Assembly: GCF_025770765.1 (NCBI RefSeq)
Contig: NZ_JANZKY010000006.1
Span: forward strand, 216,101-280,100
Direction: 5' to 3'
Source: Propionivibrio soli
GTDB taxonomy: Bacteria; Pseudomonadota; Gammaproteobacteria; Burkholderiales; Rhodocyclaceae
Length of the DNA stretch: 64,000 nucleotides
Shown here in pieces: positions 25,964-34,928 of this stretch. The first letter of the stretch is position 1; the number at the start of each line of letters is the position of its first letter. The position numbers and the translations under genes were made by a program. The notes beneath the pieces were generated by a model. That model worked only from the letters and a program-made list of their open reading frames with translations, was not told where the DNA came from and did not search any database.

Positions 25964-26861
25964 GCGTGGCCAAGGAGCCGAGAGCGCACTGATCGGCTTT
26001 TCCTGGCTGGCAGCGCTGTTCGTGCCCACGGTTCTGTGCGCGATGGTCGGGTTCCTTGTCGTTCGCGCTTGGCCGAGCTGGGGAGCGCCGCTTTTCTTTG
26101 GCGATACCCCGGCGCTGGCGGCCTTGACCGGGCGGGCGCCCGTCTTCGACGGCATCTGGCCAGCGTGCGTGGGGACGCTTTCCCTTATCGGCCTCGCCTC
26201 GCTGATTGCCATTCCGCTCGGCGTCGCGACTGGGGTGTTTCTCGCCGAATACGCGGGAAGGCGGACGCGGATGGCGTTCTCGCTCGCCGTCGACCTGCTC
26301 GCTGGTGTCCCATCCATCGTCGTCGGTTTGTTCGGTTTTGCGTTGATACTTCTCCTCCGCCGGACGTTCGCACCGGACGCCAATACGGGGCTGTTGCTTT
26401 CGGCGCTGTGCCTGGCGGTCCTCGCGCTGCCTTATTTAATCAATGCCACCCGCCTTACGCTGGAGACGTTGCCGGCAGGGCTGCGGCTCGCCGGGTTCGG
26501 GCTGGGTCTGACGCGGTGGCAAGTGGTCAGCCGGCTCCTGCTGCCCGCGAGTTTACGCGGGGTCTCGGGCGGTGTTGTTCTCGCCGTCGCGCGCGCCGCG
26601 GAGGATACGGCGGCGATTCTGCTTACCGGTGTCGTCGCCAACGCCGGGATGCCGGGCAGCCTGACCGGCAAGTACGAGGCGCTGCCGTTTCACATTTACT
26701 ATCTGGCGGCCGAGTATCAGACGCCGGCGGAACTGGCGCAGGCGTTCGGTTCCGCGCTGGTGCTGCTTTGTCTGACAGGAACGCTATTCGTCGTCGCCCG
26801 TGTTTTCCAGCGTCGTCTCCATAGGACCTGGAGCGGGATGGAGGTGGCCGCATGGCGGTAG
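25956..26861 (+). CDS. pstA: Phosphate ABC transporter permease, PstA-like
   Basis: 301 residues, six membrane helices. Conserved PstA features: GGIWPACVGTL-like entry (here FDGIWPACVGTLSLIGLASLIAIPLGVATGVFLAEYAG), DLLAGVPSIVVGLFGFAL, and the EAA loop FGLGLTRWQVVSRLLLPASLRGVSGGVVLAVARAAEDTAAILLTG. The start is TTG (25956) inside the end of pstC. The end overlaps pstB by 10 bases, so the four genes are translationally linked. Confidence 0.88.
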   Translation: MVKRGQGAESALIGFSWLAALFVPTVLCAMVGFLVVRAWPSWGAPLFFGDTPALAALTGRAPVFDGIWPACVGTLSLIGLASLIAIPLGVATGVFLAEYAGRRTRMAFSLAVDLLAGVPSIVVGLFGFALILLLRRTFAPDANTGLLLSALCLAVLALPYLINATRLTLETLPAGLRLAGFGLGLTRWQVVSRLLLPASLRGVSGGVVLAVARAAEDTAAILLTGVVANAGMPGSLTGKYEALPFHIYYLAAEYQTPAELAQAFGSALVLLCLTGTLFVVARVFQRRLHRTWSGMEVAAWR

Positions 26862-27607
26862 CTATTCGTATTGAAAGATTGAGCGTCGATTTTTCCGGCA
26901 AGGCGGTTTTGCGCGACGCCAGCCTGGAAATTCCGAAGGGCGGGCCGACGTTCCTGCTTGGCCGTTCCGGCTCGGGAAAGACGACGTTGCTGCGTGCGAT
27001 CAACCGGCTCAACGAATGCTTCCCGGCGTGCCGCACGTCGGGGCGGGTTGTGGTAAATACGGCGGATGGCGCAATGGAGGCCTACGCGCCCGACACGGCG
27101 GTCGAGGTACTGCGTAGGCGTGTCGGGATGGTGTTTCAGACGCCGAACGTCTTGCCGCTCTCGATTGCCCGCAATATCTGCATGCCGCTCGAAGCGACGC
27201 AGGGAATGCGCGGCGCAGAGGCCGAAGCCCGAATGGAGGAGGCGTTGCGCGAGGCGCAGCTGTGGAGCGAGGTCAGGGACCGCCTGCGCGATCCGGCGGT
27301 TGCTCTATCCGGGGGGCAACAGCAACGTCTTTGCCTGGCTCGGGCGCTGGCCCTGCGGCCTGACATCCTGCTTCTCGACGAGCCGACCGCGTCGCTTGAC
27401 TTCAAGGCCGCGCAAATGGTCGAAGAACTCCTCGGCGAACTCAGATCGCGGTACACGCTGATCGTCGTGTCGCATGGCCTGAGTCAGGCGCGACGTCTGG
27501 CCGAATACCTCTTCGTGTTGCACGACGGAGGGCGTGTCGAGGAACTCGGCAAAGACGTCTTCCGCGACAAGGACGCGCTTCTCACGGTGCTTGGCGACCT
27601 GCTCTAG
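26852..27607 (+). CDS. pstB: Phosphate ABC transporter ATPase, PstB-like
   Basis: 251 residues. Walker A GRSGSGKTTLLRAINRLNE, Q loop MVFQTPNVLPLSI, signature LSGGQQQRLCLARALAL, Walker B ILLLDEPTASLD, and H loop VVSHGLSQARR. The LLRAINRLNECFPACRTSGRV stretch after Walker A matches PstB more than other ATPases. GGAGGTGG precedes the ATG. It powers PstCA. Confidence 0.88.
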   Translation: MAVAIRIERLSVDFSGKAVLRDASLEIPKGGPTFLLGRSGSGKTTLLRAINRLNECFPACRTSGRVVVNTADGAMEAYAPDTAVEVLRRRVGMVFQTPNVLPLSIARNICMPLEATQGMRGAEAEARMEEALREAQLWSEVRDRLRDPAVALSGGQQQRLCLARALALRPDILLLDEPTASLDFKAAQMVEELLGELRSRYTLIVVSHGLSQARRLAEYLFVLHDGGRVEELGKDVFRDKDALLTVLGDLL

Positions 27608-27958
27608 CGACCGGCCGGGCTTAAGTCGCGGGCCACGGAGGCGTCTCACGCGCCGCCCGTTTTCGCGGGCAGCTCTGTTGCCGTCCCGTTTGGCACCGAG
27701 GCCGGTCAGTGCCCACCTGCGGGCGCAAACGAACGTTCCCTGCAGATTTTTTGAACATTTCCGGAAAACCGTGCTCGAACCGGCGCGGTAACCACGATGC
27801 CGAGCAGGTTGTTCGACCGGGTTGCCGATGGCTCAAGGAGCATCATAATCAGAGAAGCCCCGGCTTGCCGCGGGCTTCATGCCATGGTGAAACAGAAAAC
27901 ATTACCGCCCGGCCTGGGCGGCGGAAGTCCCTAACCTTATTCCAAAAAAGGGTGGCGC
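27608..27958 (+). promoter_or_regulatory. Leader region of sucCD with two hairpins
   Basis: 351 bases with no credible gene. A strong stem (27854-27864 with 27867-27878, one bulged base) and a six-pair GC stem (27905-27910 with 27916-27921) lie 38-105 bases before sucC. No leader peptide or known riboswitch fold was recognised. It presumably holds the sucC promoter. Confidence 0.4.
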
Positions 27959-29119
<1,161 letters not shown>

Positions 29120-29132
29120 GAGGGGAGAATCC

Positions 29133-30026
29133 ATGTCGATCCTGATCAACAAAGATACGCGAGTCATCACCCAGGGAATCACCGGCAAGACCGGCCAGTT
29201 CCATACCGAGAAGTGCCAGGAGTACGCCAACGGCAAGGCGTGTTTCGTCGCCGGCGTCAATCCGAAGAAGGCCGGAGAAAGCATTTTCGACATCCCGATT
29301 TTTGCCACGGTGAGCGAAGCCAAACAGCAAACCGGCGCCAACGTTTCCGTCATCTACGTGCCGCCCGCCGGCGCGGCCGACGCCATCTGGGAAGCTGTCG
29401 AAGCAGACCTCGACCTCGTCATCTGCATCACCGAGGGCATCCCCGTACGCGACATGCTGATGGTGCGTAACCGAATGAAGCAGAAGGTCGCGGACGGCGG
29501 CAAGGAAACCTTGCTGCTCGGCCCTAACTGCCCCGGCCTTATCACCCCGGACGAAATCAAGATCGGCATCATGCCCGGCCATATTCACCGCAAGGGCCGC
29601 ATCGGTGTCGTCTCGCGCTCCGGTACGCTGACGTACGAAGCCGTCGCGCAACTGACCGAGATCGGCTTGGGGCAGTCGTCGGCGGTCGGGATTGGCGGCG
29701 ACCCGATCAACGGGCTCAAGCACATCGACGTCATGCGGCTGTTCAACGACGATCCCGATACCGACGCCGTCATCATGATCGGCGAGATCGGCGGCCCCGA
29801 TGAGGCGGAAGCCGCCTACTGGTGCAAGGAGCATATGAAGAAGCCGGTCGTCGGCTTCATCGCCGGCGTTACGGCACCTCCCGGAAAGCGCATGGGTCAC
29901 GCCGGCGCGCTGATTTCCGGCGGCGCCGACACGGCCGACGCGAAGTTGGCAATCATGGAGGAATGCGGATTCAAGATCACCCGTAACCCGTCCGAGATCG
30001 GCAAGCTGCTCAAGAGCCTGCTGTAA
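29133..30026 (+). CDS. sucD: Succinyl-CoA synthetase, alpha subunit
   Basis: 297 residues. [23 protein letters not shown] is the CoA-binding Rossmann start. The phosphohistidine region is [24 protein letters not shown], whose His carries the phosphate. [10 protein letters not shown] and SRSGTLTYE are family motifs. GAGGGGAG precedes the ATG. The operon ends at a strong terminator. Confidence 0.97.
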   Translation: MSILINKDTRVITQGITGKTGQFHTEKCQEYANGKACFVAGVNPKKAGESIFDIPIFATVSEAKQQTGANVSVIYVPPAGAADAIWEAVEADLDLVICITEGIPVRDMLMVRNRMKQKVADGGKETLLLGPNCPGLITPDEIKIGIMPGHIHRKGRIGVVSRSGTLTYEAVAQLTEIGLGQSSAVGIGGDPINGLKHIDVMRLFNDDPDTDAVIMIGEIGGPDEAEAAYWCKEHMKKPVVGFIAGVTAPPGKRMGHAGALISGGADTADAKLAIMEECGFKITRNPSEIGKLLKSLL

Positions 30027-30038
30027 GCGGACATCGGC

Positions 30039-30078
30039 AAAAAGGGCCGGCAACGCCGTAGCGTTGCCGGCCTTTTTG
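30039..30078 (+). terminator. Rho-independent terminator of sucCD
   Basis: A 12-base perfect stem (30045-30056 and 30061-30072) with a CGTA loop and a following T5 run (30073-30077), preceded by a short A-run. Confidence 0.92.
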
Positions 30079-30150
30079 TTTGTAACCCCGTGCCTCAGAG
30101 CATGATGGTTGCGATACCGGGGGCGCATGAATCCGTGCTAGCCTCGCCGC

Positions 30151-30660
30151 ATGAAAGCCAAAAACCTCCTTCGCGTTGTTTCATTCTCATATCCGTTTGC
30201 CGCCGCCGTCCTCGCGTCCTTCCTGCTCGCCAGCCCGTCGTTTGGGGCGGAATACGACGGTGGAGTCAAAGCGCGCGTCATTACGCAGTCCGGAGTCACC
30301 GGCAACGGCGATGCGATCAGGTATCCGGATTTCGCTCAACCGGAAGTGACGGCGCTCGAGGTTGATATCGCTCCGAGAGCTGCCACCGGGTGGCATAAGC
30401 ACCCGGTACCGGTGTATGGATACGTGGTGTCGGGCCGGCTCGAGGTCGATATGGAAGGCGGCAAATCGCTGTCGTTCAAACCCGGCGACGCGATCATCGA
30501 AGTCGTCGATACCTGGCACAACGGCCGCAATGCCGGCTGCGAGCCGGTGCGCCTCGCCGTGTTCTATCTGGGTGGAAAGGGCGTTGCCAACGTGTTGAAA
30601 AGCCCGGCGGAGCTCCGTCAGGCGGAGGCTCCTCCCTCGTGTCCGTCGGTCAAGGAATAG
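30151..30660 (+). CDS. Exported single-domain cupin protein
   Basis: 169 residues. A signal peptide (core FAAAVLASFLLASPSFGA) precedes a cupin barrel with metal-ligand motif GWHKHPVPVYGYVVSGRLEVD and second motif GDAIIEVVDTWHNGRNAG. Periplasmic metal-binding cupins of this size have no settled function. The C-terminal 11 bases overlap the end of the convergent ABC ATPase gene. The Shine-Dalgarno site is weak. Confidence 0.82.
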   Translation: MKAKNLLRVVSFSYPFAAAVLASFLLASPSFGAEYDGGVKARVITQSGVTGNGDAIRYPDFAQPEVTALEVDIAPRAATGWHKHPVPVYGYVVSGRLEVDMEGGKSLSFKPGDAIIEVVDTWHNGRNAGCEPVRLAVFYLGGKGVANVLKSPAELRQAEAPPSCPSVKE

Positions 30661-31768
30661 GTGGCGGCGAATCTAGCGCTTGTCCCGTTTCCTTGTCAAA
30701 GAGATGCATCTTGTCTGAATCGAGGGCGACCTCAAGCAGCGTACCCGGCGCCGGCCGGACGTCATTGCCGAAGCGGCCGATCAGTGCGTGCTGGCATAGG
30801 GCGAAGTGCACCAGGTTCTCGGCACCCATCGGTTCAATGAGTTCGACGGCGAGGGAAAGCCGCGGCCAATGCGCCGGTGTGCCGATTCCCGCTAGATGCA
30901 CATTCTCGGGCCGGATGCCGAACTCGACACCGCGGCCGATCTGGTCGCCGGCTGCTTGCAGGAGGGAAGGCGGTAGCGGTAGTCGATGATGGCTGACCAG
31001 ATTCAACATCGTCTCGCCATCAGCCGCGACGACGGTGGCGTCAACGAAGTTCATCGGCGGTGACCCGGTGAAGCCGGCGACGAAGCGATGGCGCGGGTGA
31101 TGGTAGATCTCGTCCGGTGTTCCGACCTGGACGATGATCCCCGCGCGTAGCACCACGATGCGATCGGCGAGCGTCATCGCCTCGACTTGATCGTGGGTGA
31201 CGTAGATCGTCGTGCCTTTCAACCGATGGTGCTGCTTCTTGATCTCGGCGCGTACCTGGTTGCGCAGCAGGGCGTCGAGATTCGACAACGGCTCGTCGAA
31301 CAGGAAGACTTTGGGTTGACGTACGATGGCCCGGCCCATGGCGACCCGCTGGCGCTGCCCACCCGATAGCGCCTTCGGTAGACGGTCGAGCAGGTGCTCG
31401 ATCTGCAGCGTTTCGGCGGCGGCTTGCACACAGGACTTGATTTGCTGCAACGGCGTACCGCGCAGGCGGAGCCCGAACGCCATGTTGTCGAACACCGTCT
31501 TGTTCGGGTAGAGCGCATAGTCCTGGAAGACCATGGCAATGTCTCTGTCGCGCGGTGGGAGGTCATTGACCACGTGACCGTCGATCAGGATCTCGCCGCC
31601 GGTGATGTCCTCGAGCCCCGCCACCATGCGCATCAGCGTGCTTTTGCCGCAGCCCGACGGACCGACGAAGACGACGAATTCGCCGTCCGGGATGTCAAGG
31701 TTCACGCCGTGAATCACCTGCGTGTCGTCGTAGCTCTTGAAAACGTTTCTGAGGCTGACTGCGCTCAT
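30650..31768 (-). CDS. Carbohydrate ABC transporter ATPase, UgpC/MalK type
   Basis: 372 residues. Walker A GPSGCGKSTLMRMVAGLE, Q loop MVFQDYALYPNKTVFDNMAFGLRL, signature LSGGQRQRVAMGRAI, Walker B VFLFDEPLSNLDALLR, H loop YVTHDQVEAMTLADRI. A C-terminal TOBE/OB regulatory region (about 240-365; GIRPENVHLAG, VELIEPMGAENLVHF) marks the CUT1 sugar/glycerol-phosphate class. It is the last gene of the minus-strand cluster and serves the two permeases just upstream. Confidence 0.93.
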   Translation of the reverse strand: MSAVSLRNVFKSYDDTQVIHGVNLDIPDGEFVVFVGPSGCGKSTLMRMVAGLEDITGGEILIDGHVVNDLPPRDRDIAMVFQDYALYPNKTVFDNMAFGLRLRGTPLQQIKSCVQAAAETLQIEHLLDRLPKALSGGQRQRVAMGRAIVRQPKVFLFDEPLSNLDALLRNQVRAEIKKQHHRLKGTTIYVTHDQVEAMTLADRIVVLRAGIIVQVGTPDEIYHHPRHRFVAGFTGSPPMNFVDATVVAADGETMLNLVSHHRLPLPPSLLQAAGDQIGRGVEFGIRPENVHLAGIGTPAHWPRLSLAVELIEPMGAENLVHFALCQHALIGRFGNDVRPAPGTLLEVALDSDKMHLFDKETGQALDSPPPIP

Positions 31769-31810
31769 CGACCCACCTTTCGCATTGTTTTTTCCTATCG
31801 GCGCCCACGC

Positions 31811-32650
31811 TTATCCCTTCACCGCGCCTTGCGTCATGCCGGCGATCAATCGCTTCTGAATGAGCATGAAGAGCAGCGTCACTGGCAACGCGCCGACCAC
31901 GCCGCCACCGGTGAGCAGACCCCATGCGATTTCGTATTCGCCGATCAGCGTTTGCACCGCCACCGTCAGAACGCGCACGTCCTGACCGGCGAGCACCGAG
32001 GCGTAGAGATACTCGTTCCACGAGGTTATGAAAATGTAGATGCCGGTGGCGATGATGCCGGGCAACGTAACGGGCAAAACGACGCGCAGCATGGCGCCGA
32101 ACGGGCGGCAGCCGTCGACCTGCGCGGCTTCGTCGAGACTGCGCGGCACGGCGTTGAAATAGCTGATCATCATCCACGTGGCGAACGGAATGGCAAAGGT
32201 CGAATGGCCGAGAATCAGGCCGGCGTGCGTGTCGAGCAGCTCAAGGTGCTTCATGATGATGAAGAGCGGGATGATCAGCAGCACGACCGGGAACATGTTG
32301 ATGAGCAGGAACATGAGCATCAGCGGCCGGCGTCCTTTGAAGCGGTAGCGCGAGAAGGCATAGGCGGCGGTGATGCTGACCGAGAGGCCGAGCGCGACGG
32401 CGCCGCTGGCAACGATGAAGCTGTGGCCGAGGTTCTTGATGAAGCCGGTCTTGGCGAACAGACGGATGTAGTTGTCGAGCGTGATCACCTCGGGCAGCAG
32501 GCTGCGGTTGGCCGAGAACAGCGTCGCTTCCGGCTTGAGCGAGGTGAGCAACATCCACAGGTAGGGGCTGATGGCAAAGAGTACGATGAGCGCCATCGGC
32601 AGATGCAACAGAAAGAGGCGGCGGGTGAAAGAGGTTTTGACGGTACGCAT
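31811..32650 (-). CDS. Carbohydrate ABC transporter permease, MalG/UgpE type
   Basis: 279 residues, six membrane helices. FLLHLPMALIVLFAISPYLWMLLTSLKPE is the typical start of the MalG class. The EAA loop that contacts the ATPase is EAAQVDGCRPFGAMLRVVLPVTLPGIIATGIYIFITSWNEYLYA. Seven bases after the first permease gene. The C-terminus (KRLIAGMTQGAVKG) is standard for the family. Confidence 0.93.
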   Translation of the reverse strand: MRTVKTSFTRRLFLLHLPMALIVLFAISPYLWMLLTSLKPEATLFSANRSLLPEVITLDNYIRLFAKTGFIKNLGHSFIVASGAVALGLSVSITAAYAFSRYRFKGRRPLMLMFLLINMFPVVLLIIPLFIIMKHLELLDTHAGLILGHSTFAIPFATWMMISYFNAVPRSLDEAAQVDGCRPFGAMLRVVLPVTLPGIIATGIYIFITSWNEYLYASVLAGQDVRVLTVAVQTLIGEYEIAWGLLTGGGVVGALPVTLLFMLIQKRLIAGMTQGAVKG

Positions 32651-32657
32651 CGTCGCC

Positions 32658-33539
32658 TTACTCCATGCCCTTGCCGACGCGGCGCAGGTATAGAACGATG
32701 AAGCCGAGCAGCAGCGCCGAGAATGTCACGGCGAGCGCCGAGCCGTAGCCGAAGTCCATGCTGCTGTAAGTGCGCTTGAACGCATAGAGCGGCAGTGTGT
32801 GCGTGGCGTAACCCGGGCCGCCGCCGGTCATCACGTAGATTACGTCCATCGAGTTGGCGACCCAGATGATGCGCAGCATTACGGCCGTCACCAGGACGCT
32901 TTTGAGGCCGGGAAGCGTGATCTCGACAAATTGCTGCCACGTCGTGGCGCCGTCGATTTCGGCCGCTTCGTAAAGGTTGGCCGGAATCGTCTGTAGGCCG
33001 GCGAGGATCATGATCGCGAAGAAGGGAAAACCCTGCCAGACGAGCGCGGCGATGATCGAGTAGAGCGCGGTGTCCGGACTGGCGAGCCACGGGATCGCCG
33101 TGTTAAGGAGTCCGACGCGCAACAGCAGGTCGTTGAGCAGGCCGACCTGCGGGTGGTAGATCCAGGACCACATCAAACCGATGACGACGCTCGGCAGCGC
33201 CCAGGGGATCAGGATCAGACTGCGTGCAAGCGTACGCCAACGGAATTGCTGGTTGAGCAGGAGAGCGGTAACGAAGCCGAGCAGCAACTGCAGCGGCACG
33301 GTGATCCCGATCCACAACGCGGTGCGTCCGAGCGATGCCCAGAACACCGGGTCTTGTGCGATGGACAGGTAGTTGTCGAAACCGATGAAACGAACCGCCT
33401 TCGGCTTCCAGAGAACGTTGTAGTACAGGCTGGTGATGCCGGCTTGCAGCATTGGATAGAAGACGACGATGAGCGTGGCCAGTACGGCTGGGGAAAGCAA
33501 CCAGTAGGGCATGCGTCGAAGGCTGGAGCGGTGGCTCAT
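32658..33539 (-). CDS. Carbohydrate ABC transporter permease, MalF/UgpA type
   Basis: 293 residues, six membrane helices. MPYWLLSPAVLATLIVVFYPMLQAGITSLYY is the class start. The EAA loop is YEAAEIDGATTWQQFVEITLPGLKSVLVTAVMLRIIWVANSMDVIYVMTGGGPGYAT. I place the start at 33539, after GAGGGG; an earlier in-frame ATG adds 20 unlike residues and would read through the hairpin that follows the binding-protein gene. Confidence 0.92.
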   Translation of the reverse strand: MSHRSSLRRMPYWLLSPAVLATLIVVFYPMLQAGITSLYYNVLWKPKAVRFIGFDNYLSIAQDPVFWASLGRTALWIGITVPLQLLLGFVTALLLNQQFRWRTLARSLILIPWALPSVVIGLMWSWIYHPQVGLLNDLLLRVGLLNTAIPWLASPDTALYSIIAALVWQGFPFFAIMILAGLQTIPANLYEAAEIDGATTWQQFVEITLPGLKSVLVTAVMLRIIWVANSMDVIYVMTGGGPGYATHTLPLYAFKRTYSSMDFGYGSALAVTFSALLLGFIVLYLRRVGKGME

Positions 33540-33562
33540 CGATCCCCTCGTTGTATTTTTTC

Positions 33563-33598
33563 TGCCGGCTCCGTTGTTACGGCAAGACGGAACCGGCA
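33563..33598 (-). promoter_or_regulatory. Intercistronic stem-loop after the sugar-binding protein gene
   Basis: Two 11-base arms (33563-33573 and 33588-33598) pair fully in minus-strand RNA with one G-U pair. It lies between the binding protein and the first permease, the same position as the tctC/tctB hairpin. It probably sets a higher level of the binding-protein message than of the permeases. Confidence 0.68.
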
Positions 33599-33614
33599 AG
33601 GCGGGCGAGCGTTG

Positions 33615-34841
33615 CTACTTGGTGCTGTAATGCTTGTCGAAAGCGGTCATCATCTGCTCGGGCGTGATTTCGCCGGTCAGCGCGCGCTGCATGTTGACCG
33701 GCCAGACGGTGTTCACGAAGTCCGCCGATTGCGGCACGGCGGGGAGCGTCTTGGCGAACGGCAGCGAATCAACCGTGGCCTTGATGAAGCGCGGTTCGAA
33801 GGCCGCCTTCTCGGCGCCGCTGCGCGTGACCGTCATTTGGCCGGTGGCCTGATTGAACTTGACGTTGTTCTCACCCTCGCTGAGGAAGGCCATCCATTTC
33901 CAGGCAGCCTCCTTGTTCTTCGATGATTTGAACAGTGCCGTCGACTCATCGCCGAACGAGGTCCAGCGGCCGCCGTTGCATGACGGCGCCGGTACAGCGG
34001 AGACCTTGTCGCCGAACGCGGCGACCATCGTCTTCGACGAGCCGATGTGGTGGAAGATCATCGCCGTGCGGCCGGACTTGAAGGTGCTGATGATCTCGTT
34101 GAAACCATCGTTCGGGGCCGACGGCGGTGACACCTTGTGTTTACGGAACAGGTCCACGTACCACGTGTTGGCGGAGATCGCCTTGGCACTCGTCATGCCG
34201 CCGGGCGTGAAGTCGGACTGCGAGAGGACGAACGGCCCCCAGTTGTCGTAGCCGCCCTTGCCGCCGCGCATGCCGAAGCCGAACTGCTCGACGCCGTTGT
34301 TGGCACTCGCCGGTAAGGTCAGCTTCTTGGCGGCGTCGAGGAACGCCTCGCAGGTAGCCGGGGGTTCGAGCCCGGCTTTGGCGAAGAGATCGGCGCGGTA
34401 ATAGAGATAGACGACGACGTATTGCAGCGGCAGGTAGTACTGCTTGCCGTCCGGGCCTTTGTTGATTTCGAGCAGGTTGTTGCCGAGATCGTCCTTGCCC
34501 GGCCAACTCGCGACCATCTTGTCGATCGGCTCGAGCGCACCCATCTCAAGAAGCTGCGGTTGTTGCGCCAGCTTGACCATGGCTACGTCCGGGGCCTTGC
34601 CGCCGACGATCGAGGTGAACAATTTATCGTAGTAGTTATTCCAGGGAACGTTCTCGGCTTTGACCTTGATGCCCGGGTTCTTGCTTTCGAACGCGCTCAC
34701 CAGGTCGTCCATGAGCTTGGTGCTTTCCGGGTTGTCAAAGTGATACCAGAAATTGACGGGTGTCTGCGCCCAGGCCGGGCTTCCCATCAGGCCAAGCAGC
34801 CCGAAAGCGATCGCGATACCGTGTCTGCAGATCTTTTTCAT
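33615..34841 (-). CDS. Extracellular sugar-binding protein (SBP family 1)
   Basis: 408 residues. The signal peptide (MKKICRHG, core IAIAFGLLGLMGSPAWA) ends before QTPVNFWYHFDNPESTKLMDDLVSAFESKNPGIKVKAE, the first lobe of type I sugar or glycerol-3-phosphate binders. The UgpB-like class is suggested by the WYHFD and KAPDVAMVKLAQQPQLLEMGALEPID stretches. A perfect GGAGGGA site precedes the ATG. The ligand is unknown; the neighbouring transketolase pair and aldolase point to a pentose or sugar-acid derivative. Confidence 0.92.
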   Translation of the reverse strand: MKKICRHGIAIAFGLLGLMGSPAWAQTPVNFWYHFDNPESTKLMDDLVSAFESKNPGIKVKAENVPWNNYYDKLFTSIVGGKAPDVAMVKLAQQPQLLEMGALEPIDKMVASWPGKDDLGNNLLEINKGPDGKQYYLPLQYVVVYLYYRADLFAKAGLEPPATCEAFLDAAKKLTLPASANNGVEQFGFGMRGGKGGYDNWGPFVLSQSDFTPGGMTSAKAISANTWYVDLFRKHKVSPPSAPNDGFNEIISTFKSGRTAMIFHHIGSSKTMVAAFGDKVSAVPAPSCNGGRWTSFGDESTALFKSSKNKEAAWKWMAFLSEGENNVKFNQATGQMTVTRSGAEKAAFEPRFIKATVDSLPFAKTLPAVPQSADFVNTVWPVNMQRALTGEITPEQMMTAFDKHYSTK

Positions 34842-34928
34842 GTCCAGTTCCCTCCTGTTCGAATGTTGATTCGGTTAATGCATTGTTCTTCGCTGCTCCT
34901 GTAGTAGTTCAAACGACTCAATCGAAAA

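Noticed and set aside
31394..32701. Long plus-strand open frame (435 codons) opposite the sugar ABC genes
   Set aside because: It spans parts of two convincing minus-strand genes and gives a His/Arg/Glu-rich translation with no recognisable fold.
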